Shown: positions 53,542-64,000 of the stretch, piece by piece
Layout of the letters: each line of letters opens with the position of its first letter
How positions within the stretch are numbered: the first letter of the stretch is position 1
Source: Bacteroidia bacterium
Lineage (GTDB): Bacteria; Bacteroidota; Bacteroidia; Flavobacteriales; Flavobacteriaceae
Length of the DNA stretch: 64,000 nucleotides
Direction of reading: 5' to 3'
Assembly (NCBI GenBank): GCA_030425285.1
Contig: JAUIAY010000007.1
Coordinates: forward strand, 85,836 to 149,835
Notes under the pieces: model-generated
What the model saw: the letters and a program-made list of their open reading frames with translations, nothing else
What the model was told of the DNA's origin: nothing
Databases searched by the model: none
Translations under genes and position numbers: made by a program

Positions 53542-54114
53542 ATGGACCTTCCTTTTATTGCAGACAAAACGTTTTCAAAACAAGACTACCGCACCAAAGA
53601 ACTTCCAAAAGCTGAATATGATGGCTGTACCTTTATGAATTGTAATTTTTCAGAATCCTATCTTTCCTATATATCTTTTACCGATTGTGAGTTTTTGGAT
53701 TGTAACTTAAGTGGTATAAAAATTAAGGATACACTTTTTAAGGATGTCTTGTTTAAAGATTGTAAACTATTAGGGGTAAACTTCAGTGAATGCAGTGATT
53801 TTCTATTTTCCGTAAAGGCCAAGGATTCAAATTTTAGTTTTTCATCATTCTACGGTAAAAACCTCAATAAACCACAGTTTGATGGTTGTATTTTGGAACA
53901 AGTTGATTTTTCTAATGCTAATCTTTCAGAAACCCTATTTCAAGATTGCAATTTAAAACATACTGTTTTTGAAAACACCAATCTGGAAAAAGCCGACTTT
54001 AGAACAGCAACTCTTTTCAGTTTAAATCCAAGTCAAAACAAGATTAAGAACGCAAAATTTTCTAAAGAAGGCGCTTTGAATCTCCTCAATTCTTATCAAA
54101 TTGTTATTGAATAA
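53542..54114 (+). CDS. Pentapeptide repeat protein
   Basis: A 190-residue protein made almost entirely of tandem pentapeptide-like units with a central L or F, such as CTFMNCNFSES, DCEFLDCNLSG, DVLFKDCKLLGVNFSE and ANLSETLFQDC. These fold into a quadrilateral beta-helix. It resembles the Qnr/MfpA group, which imitate DNA and protect gyrase, but such a role cannot be shown without the loops of Qnr, and its C-terminal dimerisation segment is not obvious. No signal peptide. It has no neighbour in the same operon, since a terminator precedes it. Confidence 0.8.
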   Translation: MDLPFIADKTFSKQDYRTKELPKAEYDGCTFMNCNFSESYLSYISFTDCEFLDCNLSGIKIKDTLFKDVLFKDCKLLGVNFSECSDFLFSVKAKDSNFSFSSFYGKNLNKPQFDGCILEQVDFSNANLSETLFQDCNLKHTVFENTNLEKADFRTATLFSLNPSQNKIKNAKFSKEGALNLLNSYQIVIE

Positions 54115-54168
54115 TTTGCGCTAGTCTTTTTTATGATTTTTTTAAGACTTATACATTAAACTTACAAA

Positions 54169-54176
54169 TAGCTTTG
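54169..54176 (+). promoter_or_regulatory. Candidate -7 promoter box of the efflux operon (TAGCTTTG)
   Basis: TAGCTTTG matches TAnnTTTG and lies 29 bases before the adaptor gene start, at the head of the three-gene RND operon. Confidence 0.5.
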
Positions 54177-54205
54177 TAGTCTAAATTAGCAATCAACTCA
54201 AGCTC

Positions 54206-55330
54206 ATGCGTAATATCATTCTAACCATCATTGGAATTCTGCTCATTGCAGGCTCTATCTTCGTTGCCAAAAAATTAATAGACAGTAAAACCAAACCCAA
54301 GCCAGTAGCTAATAAAATTGTTAAAACAGTATTTATAGATACTGTTCAAAACTCAACAGTTAAAATTGTTATTCCGGCTAACGGTAGTTTGGTTGCCAAA
54401 CGTCGCGTAGAGCTATACGCAGAAGTGCAAGGCATTTTTAAACCTAGTAACAAGCTTTTTAAACCTGGTCAAAACTTTTCAAAAGGTGAAGCTCTTATTC
54501 GTATAGACGCATCAGAATATTATGCCAGTGTGCAGGCAGCAAAAAGTAATTTATACAACTCCATTGCGGCCATTATGCCTGATATCCGTTTGGATTTCCC
54601 AGAAATGCATCAAAAATGGCAAGGCTATTTGAATAGTTTCGATTTAAATAAAACCACGCCTAAACTTCCTGAAATAACATCAGATAAAGAAAACTACTTT
54701 ATCACAGGTAGAGGCATTATTTCTAACTATTATAACGTTAAAAATTTAGAACAGCGCTTGGCAAAGTATAACATTGCTGCACCTTTTAGTGGTATATTGA
54801 CTGAAGCCTTGGTTACAGAAGGCTCATTAATTAGGAGTGGACAAAAATTGGGTGAATTTATTGACCCAAGTATTTATGAAATGGAAGTTGCTTTGAGCAA
54901 AAATTATGCAAGCCTTTTAAAAGTGGGTGAATCCGTTAGCTTGAGCAATTTAGAACATACCGAAACTTACACAGGAACGGTTTCTAGAGTTAATGGTAGT
55001 ATTGATGCCACAACACAAACAATTACCGCCTTTATTGAAGTTTCCAATGACAATCTAAAAGAAGGCATGTATTTAGAAGCCAATCTGGATGCCAAAGACG
55101 AACCCGATGCTATTGAAATCAGCAGAAATTTAATGTTGGATAACGACCAGATTTTTGTTGTGAGAGATAGTATTTTGGATGTTATTGATGTGAAGCCCAT
55201 TTTTTACTCGGAAACCAAAGTAGTCTTAAAAAATGTGCCTGATGGCACAATTATTCTTGAAAAACCTGTTGTTGGCGCCTATTCTGGGATGTTGGTAAAA
55301 CCATTTGTTGATACTAAAAATAACCCATAG
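54206..55330 (+). CDS. RND efflux periplasmic adaptor (membrane fusion protein)
   Basis: A 374-residue adaptor with an N-terminal membrane anchor (about residues 4-20). The HlyD-like parts are visible: RVELYAEVQGIFKPSNKLFKPGQNFSKGE (first lipoyl half), a helical hairpin, YNIAAPFSGILTEALVTEGSL (second half), then a beta-barrel (EMEVALSKNYASLLKVGESV). It links the inner membrane pump to the outer membrane channel. The pump gene starts 2 bases later, and the outer membrane channel gene is third, so this is a complete tripartite system. Confidence 0.92.
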   Translation: MRNIILTIIGILLIAGSIFVAKKLIDSKTKPKPVANKIVKTVFIDTVQNSTVKIVIPANGSLVAKRRVELYAEVQGIFKPSNKLFKPGQNFSKGEALIRIDASEYYASVQAAKSNLYNSIAAIMPDIRLDFPEMHQKWQGYLNSFDLNKTTPKLPEITSDKENYFITGRGIISNYYNVKNLEQRLAKYNIAAPFSGILTEALVTEGSLIRSGQKLGEFIDPSIYEMEVALSKNYASLLKVGESVSLSNLEHTETYTGTVSRVNGSIDATTQTITAFIEVSNDNLKEGMYLEANLDAKDEPDAIEISRNLMLDNDQIFVVRDSILDVIDVKPIFYSETKVVLKNVPDGTIILEKPVVGAYSGMLVKPFVDTKNNP

Positions 55331-55332
55331 GC

Positions 55333-58300
55333 ATGAGGAAAATAATCGCTTATTTTATTAGATACCATGTTGCAGTAAATGTTTTTATTATAGCATTTTT
55401 TGTGTTTGGTATTTTAGGAATCATGTCGCTGAAATCATCTTTTTTTCCGTTGGTAGATTCCAAAATCATCAATGTTAATATTACCTATCCAGGAGCATCT
55501 CCACAGGAAATTGAAGAAGGTATTGTACTTCAAATCGAAGATAACCTAAAAGGACTTAAAGGCATTGACCGTGTAACTTCAACATCAAGTGAAAACAGTG
55601 GAGTGATAACTGTTGAAATTGAAAAAGGTGAAAATATTGACTTCATGCTACTGGAGGTTAAAAATGCAGTTGATAGAGTACCATCATTCCCAACAGGTAT
55701 GGAACCATTGGTTGTTTCCAAACAAGAAGCCATTAGGGAAACCATATCATTTGCATTAAGCGGCACAGATGTCCCCTTAAAAACCCTAAAACAACTAGGC
55801 AGGCAAATTGAAAACGATTTAAGGGCCATTGATGGTATTTCGCAAGTAAGCGTTACGGGTTATCCTGAAGAAGAAATTGAAATAGCCGTAAACGAAACCA
55901 ACTTATTGGCTTATGACCTGACCTTTAGTGAAGTGGCACAAGCTGTTGCATCATCCAATATCCTGATTACTGGTGGAAATATCAAAACCGATGCCGAAGA
56001 GTATTTAATTCGTGCTAATAATCGTTCGTATTACGGTGATGAGCTCTCAAACATTGTTATACGTGCAACACCAGATGGAAAAACGGTACGCTTAAAAGAT
56101 GTTGCCATTGTAAGGGATCGTTTTTCAGAAACACCCAATGCTACTTATTTTAATCAGGAGTTGGCGATCAACATATCTGTAACAAGTACCAATACCGAAG
56201 ATTTGATTTCTTCTGCTGACAAGGTTAAGGAATATATTGAAGTCTATAACCAAAAGCATGAAAATGTATCCTTAAATGTGGTTAGGGATTTTTCCATTAC
56301 GCTTAATCAGCGTACAAAACTACTAACAGAAAATGCGCTTATTGGTATGCTATTGGTGTTAGTCTTTTTATCCTTATTCCTTAACACACGATTGGCATTC
56401 TGGGTAGCATTTGGATTACCTATTTCATTTTTGGGGATGTTCATTTTTGCTGGTCAGTTTGATGTAACCATCAATGTATTGTCGCTTTTTGGAATGATTA
56501 TCGTTATTGGTATTCTGGTAGATGATGGTATTGTGATTGCCGAAAACATTTATCAGCATTATGAAAAGGGCAAGACCCCTATTCAAGCAGCTATTGACGG
56601 TACTATGGAAGTAATTCCACCTGTAGTTTCAGCTATTATTACAACACTTTTAGCCTTTTCTCTATTCTTATTTTTAGACAGTAGAATTGGCGAATTTTTC
56701 AGTGAGGTTTCAGTAATAGTAATTTTAACATTAGTAGTATCGCTCATTGAAGCTTTAATTATTTTACCTGCACATTTAGCACACTCCAAAGCCTTAAGGA
56801 AGCAAGTACTAGTAGAAAACCCTTCGAAAACTAAACAGTTTTTTGCGAAAATGCGTGGTATCAATGCGCTTGGCGATAGAATCATGAAATTTTTAAGGGA
56901 TAAATTCTACACACCAGCTCTTACATTCGTATTAAAATTCAAGGTATTATCATTAGGGATTTTTATTGCCTTATTGGTTTTAACATTTGGTTCTATTGGT
57001 GGTGGTATTATTGGAGTTACCATCTTCCCTTCTATTGCCAGCGATCGCGTTTCTATTGAGTTGGATATGCCCAATGGAACCAATGTAAAAGTAACAGACT
57101 CTATTATTTCCATGATAGAAGAAAAAGCATTAATTGCAAATAAAGAATTTACCGAAGAATATCTTAAGGGAACAGGAAAGGAATTGTTTGAAAATACCAT
57201 TCTGTCCTTGAATAGTAGTTCAAGTGCCAGTCTAACAATTAACATGTTACCTGGTGAAGAAAGGCCTGATGAAATTAATGCCGCACTGGTAGCTAACCGC
57301 GTTCGTGAATTGGTTGGTCCAGTTTTAGGAACCGAACGGTTAATATTTGGTTCTGGTGGAAACTTTGGAGGAAGTCCTGTTTCGGTGGCTTTATTGGGTA
57401 ACAATATTGAAGAGTTAAAAGCTGCTAAAGTAGAATTGAAAGAAGTTTTAAACGAAAATCCTTTACTAAAAGATATTGAAGACAACGATCCAGCTGGAAT
57501 CAAGGAGATACGATTGGAGTTAAAAGAAAGTGCCTACTTATTAGGGTTAGATTTATCAACGGTCATGTCTCAAATACGTGCTGGTTTCTTTGGCGCGCAA
57601 GCACAGCGTTTTCAAAGAGGACAAGATGAAATAAGGGTTTGGGTTCGGTATGATAGAGACAACCGCGCTTCGATAAACAATCTAGAAGATATGCGTATTG
57701 CAACACCTTCAGGAGAGCGTGTAACTTTAAAAGATATTGCTACCTATTCTATTGAACGAGGTGATGTGGCTATCAATCACTTGGATGGAAAACGTGAAAT
57801 TAGAATTTCGGCAGATCTTAAAGACCCTAGCACTAGCAATACAGATATTTTAGAGGATATTAGAACCGTTACCATTCCCGCGTTACAATCAAAATATCCA
57901 ACAATTACAGCTTCTTTTGAAGGACAAAACCGCGAAGCACAAAAGCTGAATTCATCTTTAGCTGCTGCTGGAATTCCTATTTTATTGCTAATATACGTGA
58001 CTATTGCCTTCACTTTTAGAAGTTATAGTCAACCATTATTATTGTTGTTACTGGTACCATTCAGTTTAACTGCAGTTGCTTGGGGACATTGGCTATTGGG
58101 CTTTCCGGTAAACGTACTTTCCTTATTGGGAATTATTGCGCTTATTGGTATTATGGTAAATGATGGATTGGTACTAATAGGCAAATTCAATAGTAATCTA
58201 AAAGAAGGCTTACCTTTTGATATCGCTCTAACCGAAGCAGGTAAATCTAGATTTAGAGCTATTTTCTTAACCTCATTAACAACTATTGCTGGTTTAGCAC

Positions 58301-58530
58301 CTTTATTATTAGAAAAAAGCCGACAAGCACAATTTTTAAAACCTATGGCCATTTCTATTTCATTTGGAATTGGTTATGCCACAATATTGACTTTGCTTGT
58401 GCTACCATTATTTTTATCATTCAGTAACAATATCAAGAAAAATGCTAAATGGCTTTATACAAATAGAACAGTTACAAAAGAAGAAGTTGAGCGAGCCATT
58501 AAAGAACAAAAAGAAGAACATGAGCATTAA
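55333..58530 (+). CDS. RND efflux permease
   Basis: A 1065-residue inner-membrane pump of the AcrB/HAE type with twelve transmembrane helices and two large periplasmic loops. Helix 4 carries the proton-relay aspartates D397 and D398 (GILVDDGIVIAENI). The position of the AcrB helix-10 lysine is instead N943 in GIMVNDGLVLIGKF. The periplasmic pattern (YPGASPQEIEEGIVLQIED, QAQRFQRGQDEI) is of the multidrug/hydrophobe type, but the substrate is unknown. Its last bases overlap the TolC-family gene by 11 bases. Confidence 0.93.
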   Translation: MRKIIAYFIRYHVAVNVFIIAFFVFGILGIMSLKSSFFPLVDSKIINVNITYPGASPQEIEEGIVLQIEDNLKGLKGIDRVTSTSSENSGVITVEIEKGENIDFMLLEVKNAVDRVPSFPTGMEPLVVSKQEAIRETISFALSGTDVPLKTLKQLGRQIENDLRAIDGISQVSVTGYPEEEIEIAVNETNLLAYDLTFSEVAQAVASSNILITGGNIKTDAEEYLIRANNRSYYGDELSNIVIRATPDGKTVRLKDVAIVRDRFSETPNATYFNQELAINISVTSTNTEDLISSADKVKEYIEVYNQKHENVSLNVVRDFSITLNQRTKLLTENALIGMLLVLVFLSLFLNTRLAFWVAFGLPISFLGMFIFAGQFDVTINVLSLFGMIIVIGILVDDGIVIAENIYQHYEKGKTPIQAAIDGTMEVIPPVVSAIITTLLAFSLFLFLDSRIGEFFSEVSVIVILTLVVSLIEALIILPAHLAHSKALRKQVLVENPSKTKQFFAKMRGINALGDRIMKFLRDKFYTPALTFVLKFKVLSLGIFIALLVLTFGSIGGGIIGVTIFPSIASDRVSIELDMPNGTNVKVTDSIISMIEEKALIANKEFTEEYLKGTGKELFENTILSLNSSSSASLTINMLPGEERPDEINAALVANRVRELVGPVLGTERLIFGSGGNFGGSPVSVALLGNNIEELKAAKVELKEVLNENPLLKDIEDNDPAGIKEIRLELKESAYLLGLDLSTVMSQIRAGFFGAQAQRFQRGQDEIRVWVRYDRDNRASINNLEDMRIATPSGERVTLKDIATYSIERGDVAINHLDGKREIRISADLKDPSTSNTDILEDIRTVTIPALQSKYPTITASFEGQNREAQKLNSSLAAAGIPILLLIYVTIAFTFRSYSQPLLLLLLVPFSLTAVAWGHWLLGFPVNVLSLLGIIALIGIMVNDGLVLIGKFNSNLKEGLPFDIALTEAGKSRFRAIFLTSLTTIAGLAPLLLEKSRQAQFLKPMAISISFGIGYATILTLLVLPLFLSFSNNIKKNAKWLYTNRTVTKEEVERAIKEQKEEHEH

Positions 58531-59836
58531 ACATTTTATAATATACGGTCTATTTATAGGTTCATTTCCGCTTTTTTCACAAGAAATTCTTACAACAGAT
58601 AAAGCTTTTGAACTGGCATTAGAGCATAACTATGGTATTAAAATAACCAATAATACCGTTGAAGTCGCTGAAAACAATACCAGTATTTTAAACTCTGGAT
58701 ATCTACCAACATTAACCGGAAATGCAGGTGCCAATTACAATTTGGACAACACAGAAGCTAAATTTTCAAATGGAGAAACTACCACCTTATCTGGTGCCGA
58801 AAGCTCAAACTACAATGCTTCCCTAAACCTTAATTATACCATTTTTGATGGTATGGGTAGGCAATATAATGTTCAGCGTTTGAAAGAAGAATATTCACTC
58901 TCAAAGTTAGAAGCTCGTGAAACCATAGAAAACGTGGTCTTACAACTTTTCACTATCTATTATTCCGTAGCTAGAATTTCGGAAAACACACTTGCACTAG
59001 AAGAAACACTTACTATCTCTAAGGACAGACTAAAACGAGCCCAGTATCAATTTGAATACGGTCAGGACACTAAATTAGGTGTTTTAAATGCCCAAGTTGA
59101 TATCAATAACGATAGTATTAATCTGATAAATATTAAGCAACAACTCAAAAACACAAAAAGAGACTTAAATGTTGTTTTAGGAGCCCAAATGCAAGAAGAT
59201 TTCAATGTTGAAACTGAAATGGACTTCTTGCTACAACTGGACAAAGACGATTTATTGAGCAAAACTAAAGCTAATAATGTATCGCTATTACAGGCTGATA
59301 AAAATATTTCAATCAGCGAAATAGATATTAAATCCAGTAAAGCTCAATATTTGCCAACCTTGGGATTGACAGGTTCCTATGGTTGGAATAAAAGTAATAA
59401 CAATGCTGCCTCTTTTGTTTCTGAAGTTACTGGTGATGGTCTTTCAGCTGGTTTAAGCTTAAATTGGAATATTTTTGATGGTGGTAGCACAGCCACCCAA
59501 ATAAAGAACTCCAAAATCATACTTGAAAATCAAAAACTTGTAAAGGAAGAACTTGAAATAACTATTGAGCGAGACTTTAATAATGCTTGGGATGACTACC
59601 AGAACAAATTAGTCATCTATAATGTTCAAGAAAACAACATCAGAACCTCTTTGGATAATTTTAATAGAACGGAAGAAAAGTATAAATTAGGACAAGCTAC
59701 CTCTTTAGAATTCAGACAAGCACAACTTAATCTTCGCAATGCTGAAATTAGTAGAAATCAAGCCAAATACGAGGCCAAAATTGCCGAATTAACTGTTTTG
59801 CAAATGAGTGGTGAACTACTTAATGTTGATTTTTAA
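58520..59836 (+). CDS. TolC-family outer membrane channel
   Basis: About 438 residues. From the ATG at 58520 the protein begins with a signal peptide (MSIKHFIIYGLFIGSFPLFSQ) and then ILTTDKAFELALEHNYG, the classic TolC family opening. Two repeated halves follow, each with long helices (LFTIYYSVARISENTLALEE, ATSLEFRQAQLNLRNAEISR). Earlier in-frame ATGs upstream of 58520 lie inside the pump gene and give a polar, non-signal N-terminus, so I reject them. It is the outer membrane exit duct of the three-gene system. Confidence 0.93.
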   Translation: MSIKHFIIYGLFIGSFPLFSQEILTTDKAFELALEHNYGIKITNNTVEVAENNTSILNSGYLPTLTGNAGANYNLDNTEAKFSNGETTTLSGAESSNYNASLNLNYTIFDGMGRQYNVQRLKEEYSLSKLEARETIENVVLQLFTIYYSVARISENTLALEETLTISKDRLKRAQYQFEYGQDTKLGVLNAQVDINNDSINLINIKQQLKNTKRDLNVVLGAQMQEDFNVETEMDFLLQLDKDDLLSKTKANNVSLLQADKNISISEIDIKSSKAQYLPTLGLTGSYGWNKSNNNAASFVSEVTGDGLSAGLSLNWNIFDGGSTATQIKNSKIILENQKLVKEELEITIERDFNNAWDDYQNKLVIYNVQENNIRTSLDNFNRTEEKYKLGQATSLEFRQAQLNLRNAEISRNQAKYEAKIAELTVLQMSGELLNVDF

Positions 59837-59919
59837 TTTCCTTTTTAAATTTTCCCGCATCATTACTGTTTGCTAGCAATATAATGCTTTAGCAAATTCA
59901 AAATTCCTTTATATTTTGT

Positions 59920-59927
59920 TATATTTG
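59920..59927 (+). promoter_or_regulatory. Candidate -7 promoter box of icd (TATATTTG)
   Basis: TATATTTG matches TAnnTTTG; 48 bases before the isocitrate dehydrogenase ATG. No standard -33 element found. Confidence 0.55.
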
Positions 59928-59969
59928 CAATTCCGAAATTTTAGGTAACCACATCTAACAAAATTCTAA

Positions 59970-62204
<2,235 letters not shown>

Positions 62205-62220
62205 TTATAATCTTAATATG

Positions 62221-62249
62221 AAAAGCTCCTTTAAAAGGAGCTTTTTTTT
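62221..62249 (+). terminator. Terminator of icd
   Basis: A 12-bp stem (AAAAGCTCCTTT / AAAGGAGCTTTT) with a tiny A-rich loop is followed by T residues, 16 bases after the icd stop. Confidence 0.93.
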
Positions 62250-62268
62250 ATTGTATATCCAAAAACAG

Positions 62269-62276
62269 TATTTTTG
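62269..62276 (+). promoter_or_regulatory. Candidate -7 promoter box of murQ (TATTTTTG)
   Basis: TATTTTTG matches TAnnTTTG, with only 4 bases before the murQ ATG, so the transcript may have no leader. A TTG at 62251 is 15 bases away, shorter than the usual 19. Confidence 0.5.
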
Positions 62277-62280
62277 ATCT

Positions 62281-63099
62281 ATGGACTTCACTAAAACAAC
62301 TGAACAAGATTCTCATTATAATCATCTAGAAAAGATGTCCGTTTCTGAATTGCTAACCAACATCAACAAAGAAGACCAAACGGTTCCTCTCGCTGTTAAA
62401 AAAGTTATTCCTGAAATTGAAAAATTAGTTTCTGTAATTGTAAAAAAATTGCAAAATGGCGGTCGATTATTTTATATAGGAGCTGGTACTAGTGGGAGAT
62501 TGGGTATTGTTGATGCTTCTGAATGTCCGCCAACATTTGGTGTTTCACATGATTTAGTAATAGGTTTAATAGCTGGAGGTGATTTAGCTATTAGAAAAGC
62601 CGTAGAATTTGCAGAAGATTCAAAAACCCAGGCTTGGGAAGATCTGTCTGAATATAAAATCAATTCTAATGATGTTGTCATCGGTATCGCAGCTTCTGGA
62701 ACTACACCTTACGTTATTGGTGGACTAGACACCTGTAATAAAAATGCTATAGTTACTGGATGTATTACCTGCAATCAAGGGAGTCCACTATCAAAAACAG
62801 CTAAATATCCTATAGAAGTCGTTGTCGGGCCTGAATTTGTGACTGGAAGCTCTCGTATGAAAGCAGGTACTGCTCAAAAATTAGTGCTTAATATGATTTC
62901 AACTACTGTTATGATTCAATTGGGGAAAGTTAAGGGAAACAAAATGGTTGACATGCAGTTGAGTAATAATAAATTGGTTGACAGAGGTACCAAAATGATT
63001 ATGGATGAACTCAATTTATCATACCAAGAGGCTAGCATCTTACTAGAAAAGTTTGGAAATGTTCGCACAGTAATTGACAATTATCGTAATGGAATCTAA
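62281..63099 (+). CDS. murQ: N-acetylmuramic acid 6-phosphate etherase
   Basis: MurQ cleaves the D-lactyl ether of MurNAc 6-phosphate, giving GlcNAc 6-phosphate, in cell-wall recycling. The 272-residue SIS-domain protein has GAGTSGRLGIVDASECPP, with E81 at the position of the E. coli catalytic E83, E112 near E114, and the TGSSRMKAGTAQKLVL block. It is about 25 residues shorter than E. coli MurQ at the C-terminus. No murP, anmK or nagA is nearby. It overlaps the next gene by about 11 bases. Confidence 0.94.
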   Translation: MDFTKTTEQDSHYNHLEKMSVSELLTNINKEDQTVPLAVKKVIPEIEKLVSVIVKKLQNGGRLFYIGAGTSGRLGIVDASECPPTFGVSHDLVIGLIAGGDLAIRKAVEFAEDSKTQAWEDLSEYKINSNDVVIGIAASGTTPYVIGGLDTCNKNAIVTGCITCNQGSPLSKTAKYPIEVVVGPEFVTGSSRMKAGTAQKLVLNMISTTVMIQLGKVKGNKMVDMQLSNNKLVDRGTKMIMDELNLSYQEASILLEKFGNVRTVIDNYRNGI

Positions 63100-63322
63100 A
63101 CGAACAAATAAAGACATTTTAATAAAAGGAATTAAAAAAATGGGTCTGTCACTTGTATTCATGTTTTTAGGGCCAGTTTTACTGTATATCGCTTTCAGCA
63201 ATCAAGAAAAACCACTATATATTCCTATTTTAATTGTTGGATTGCTTATTTGTTTTTTTGCAATTTTCATGGCCTTTAAAGGGCTTAAGACAATACTTGA
63301 TAGTATGTTTAGTTCAAATTGA
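63089..63322 (+). CDS. Small two-helix membrane protein
   Basis: A 77-residue protein from the ATG at 63089 (MESKRTNKDILIKGIKKMGL...), with two transmembrane helices (about residues 19-36 and 43-66) and little else. It resembles small uncharacterised proteins found after murQ in Flavobacteriaceae (a DUF6095-like protein, by memory). An in-frame ATG at 63074 is possible. It overlaps the murQ end by 11 bases, so it is translationally coupled, and it overlaps the convergent DinB-like gene by 14 bases. Confidence 0.65.
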   Translation: MESKRTNKDILIKGIKKMGLSLVFMFLGPVLLYIAFSNQEKPLYIPILIVGLLICFFAIFMAFKGLKTILDSMFSSN

Positions 63323-63806
63323 CTGGTTTGGGAGTTGTAGGGTTATATCCAAAGTTAGAGTCGGCTACAGAAATATTCAACCCATCTAAAATATAATTAA
63401 TTATCGCATAATGATGAATAGCATGGCTATTAGCTTGTGCTAACAAAGAAGAATAAATATATTCTATTTTTTCTTTTCCTACTCCTAAATCATCTAATAC
63501 CACAACTTTTTTACTTAAATCACTGGTATTTAGTTTTTGTATTCTATCCTGTAAATCTTTTAAATAATTTAAAGCACACTCGCAATCAGTCTCAACTTCT
63601 AACTTTCGACATCTTTTCGTCAAATCAAAAATGTCATTAGGCTTCAAAATACAATCATAAAAATCGAGAATATGTCTTATATGTGAACCAACACTGGAGT
63701 AGTAAGGTGAAATAGATTTATCAATTAATGTGTCATTTGATAGATTTAATAGTAGAAAATTTGCTTTTTGAAGGGTATTTAAATTGGCTTTAATTATGGT
63801 ATTCAT
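63309..63806 (-). CDS. DinB/YfiT-like metal-binding protein
   Basis: A 165-residue helical-bundle protein of the DinB group. The likely metal-binding histidines are in SVGSHIRHILDFYDC (about residue 45) and SLLAQANSHAIHHYAIINYIL (about residues 129-133), the usual three-histidine pattern. Such proteins are thiol transferases or binders of unknown substrate; this one is unassigned. It has two tight cysteine pairs in the middle (TKRCRKLEVETDCECALNYL). It ends convergently to the small membrane gene. Confidence 0.75.
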   Translation of the reverse strand: MNTIIKANLNTLQKANFLLLNLSNDTLIDKSISPYYSSVGSHIRHILDFYDCILKPNDIFDLTKRCRKLEVETDCECALNYLKDLQDRIQKLNTSDLSKKVVVLDDLGVGKEKIEYIYSSLLAQANSHAIHHYAIINYILDGLNISVADSNFGYNPTTPKPVNLN

Positions 63807-63900
63807 AGATCCTATAGAAAACTAGCTAATTAATGAGTCAGTAATATACTTAAATTTCCTCAATTAGTCTTCAAAAAACCCTCACCTTACAAAAAAGCAA

Positions 63901-63930
63901 AAAACCCTTACTTTATCAAGTAAGGGTTTT
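63901..63930 (-). terminator. Terminator of the rRNA operon
   Basis: A 13-bp perfect stem (AAAACCCTTACTT / AAGTAAGGGTTTT) with loop tatc lies just beyond the 3' end of the 5S rRNA on the minus strand and is followed there by a T-rich run. Confidence 0.92.
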
Positions 63931-63935
63931 CAAAA

Positions 63936-64000
63936 AAGGCGGCGACCTACTCTCCCACGAGTGCAGTACCATCGGCGCTAACGGGCTTAACTACTCTGTT
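63936..64000 (-). rRNA. 5S ribosomal RNA, 3' part
   Basis: Read on the minus strand, this matches the 3' half of bacterial 5S rRNA: the segments TAGCGCCGATGGTACTGC and GTGGGAGAGTAGGTCGCCGC are both present. The gene continues past the right edge, where a 16S-23S-5S operon transcribed leftward is expected. The exact 3' end is not fixed to the base. Confidence 0.95.

Noticed and set aside
56583..58352. Long open frames on the minus strand inside the RND pump gene
   Set aside because: They are shadows of a well-supported 1065-residue coding gene; they have no family match and no start context.

Overview
The window is a stretch of chromosome from a member of the Flavobacteriaceae (phylum Bacteroidota), probably marine. 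The grounds are its A+T-rich DNA, three secreted proteins with C-terminal type IX secretion (T9SS) sorting domains, lineage-typical families (DUF4835, DUF3857, DUF1015 beside a YggS protein, Bacteroidota-type RpoZ, a long-form GAPDH) and promoter boxes of the Bacteroidota TAnnTTTG type. The genus cannot be fixed from the sequence alone. Almost everything is ordinary core genome: about 64 protein genes, no transposase, phage, integron, CRISPR or tRNA, and the 3' end of a 5S rRNA gene on the minus strand at the right edge, so an rRNA operon continues beyond it.

Layout. 1-11.5 kb (mostly +): end of smpB, pcm (-), a Gfo/Idh/MocA dehydrogenase, 3-hydroxyacyl-CoA dehydrogenase, DUF1015 and YggS, an exonuclease/GIY-YIG fusion, a DUF3857 protein, a K+ channel, miaA and two small exported NTF2-like proteins. 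11.5-16.5 kb (-): an RprXY-like two-component pair, coaE, a YbbR-like protein and a GT2 glycosyltransferase. 16.5-20.2 kb (-): two large T9SS-exported proteins. 20.2-27.6 kb (-): fabI, then bamD-rpoZ-coaBC-DUF4835-recN, then dapA with a DUF6913 gene. 27.6-29.8 kb (+): a 5'-nucleotidase split into two genes, and DoxX. 29.8-34 kb (-): a membrane protein, ligA, prmC, GNAT. 34-41.8 kb (mostly +): ribD, HAD hydrolase, DMT transporter, YigZ, thioesterase (-), dnaA, a small phosphatase, a secreted PQQ-type sugar dehydrogenase and an RsmI-like methylase. 41.8-45.8 kb (-): a lysozyme-fold protein, DUF2279, mltG, GNAT, dapF. 45.9-52.9 kb (+): a DegP-like protease, GAPDH, two LVIVD lipoproteins, a coiled-coil membrane protein, trmD, rplS. 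53.5-59.8 kb (+): a pentapeptide protein and an RND tripartite efflux operon. 59.9-63.8 kb: monomeric isocitrate dehydrogenase, murQ, a small membrane protein, and a DinB-fold protein (-).

The least explained DNA is noncoding and lies around trmD and rplS: (i) a 140-bp MITE-like element at 50375-50514; (ii) a 262-bp element at 51309-51570 made of many nested, short-loop hairpins and clearly richer in G+C than its surroundings; (iii) about 600 bp at 52898-53506 with no gene, two UUCG-capped hairpins and its own strong terminator, which looks like an unidentified noncoding RNA. I saw no new protein-based system. Promoter boxes listed below are pattern matches; in A+T-rich DNA some will be chance hits.
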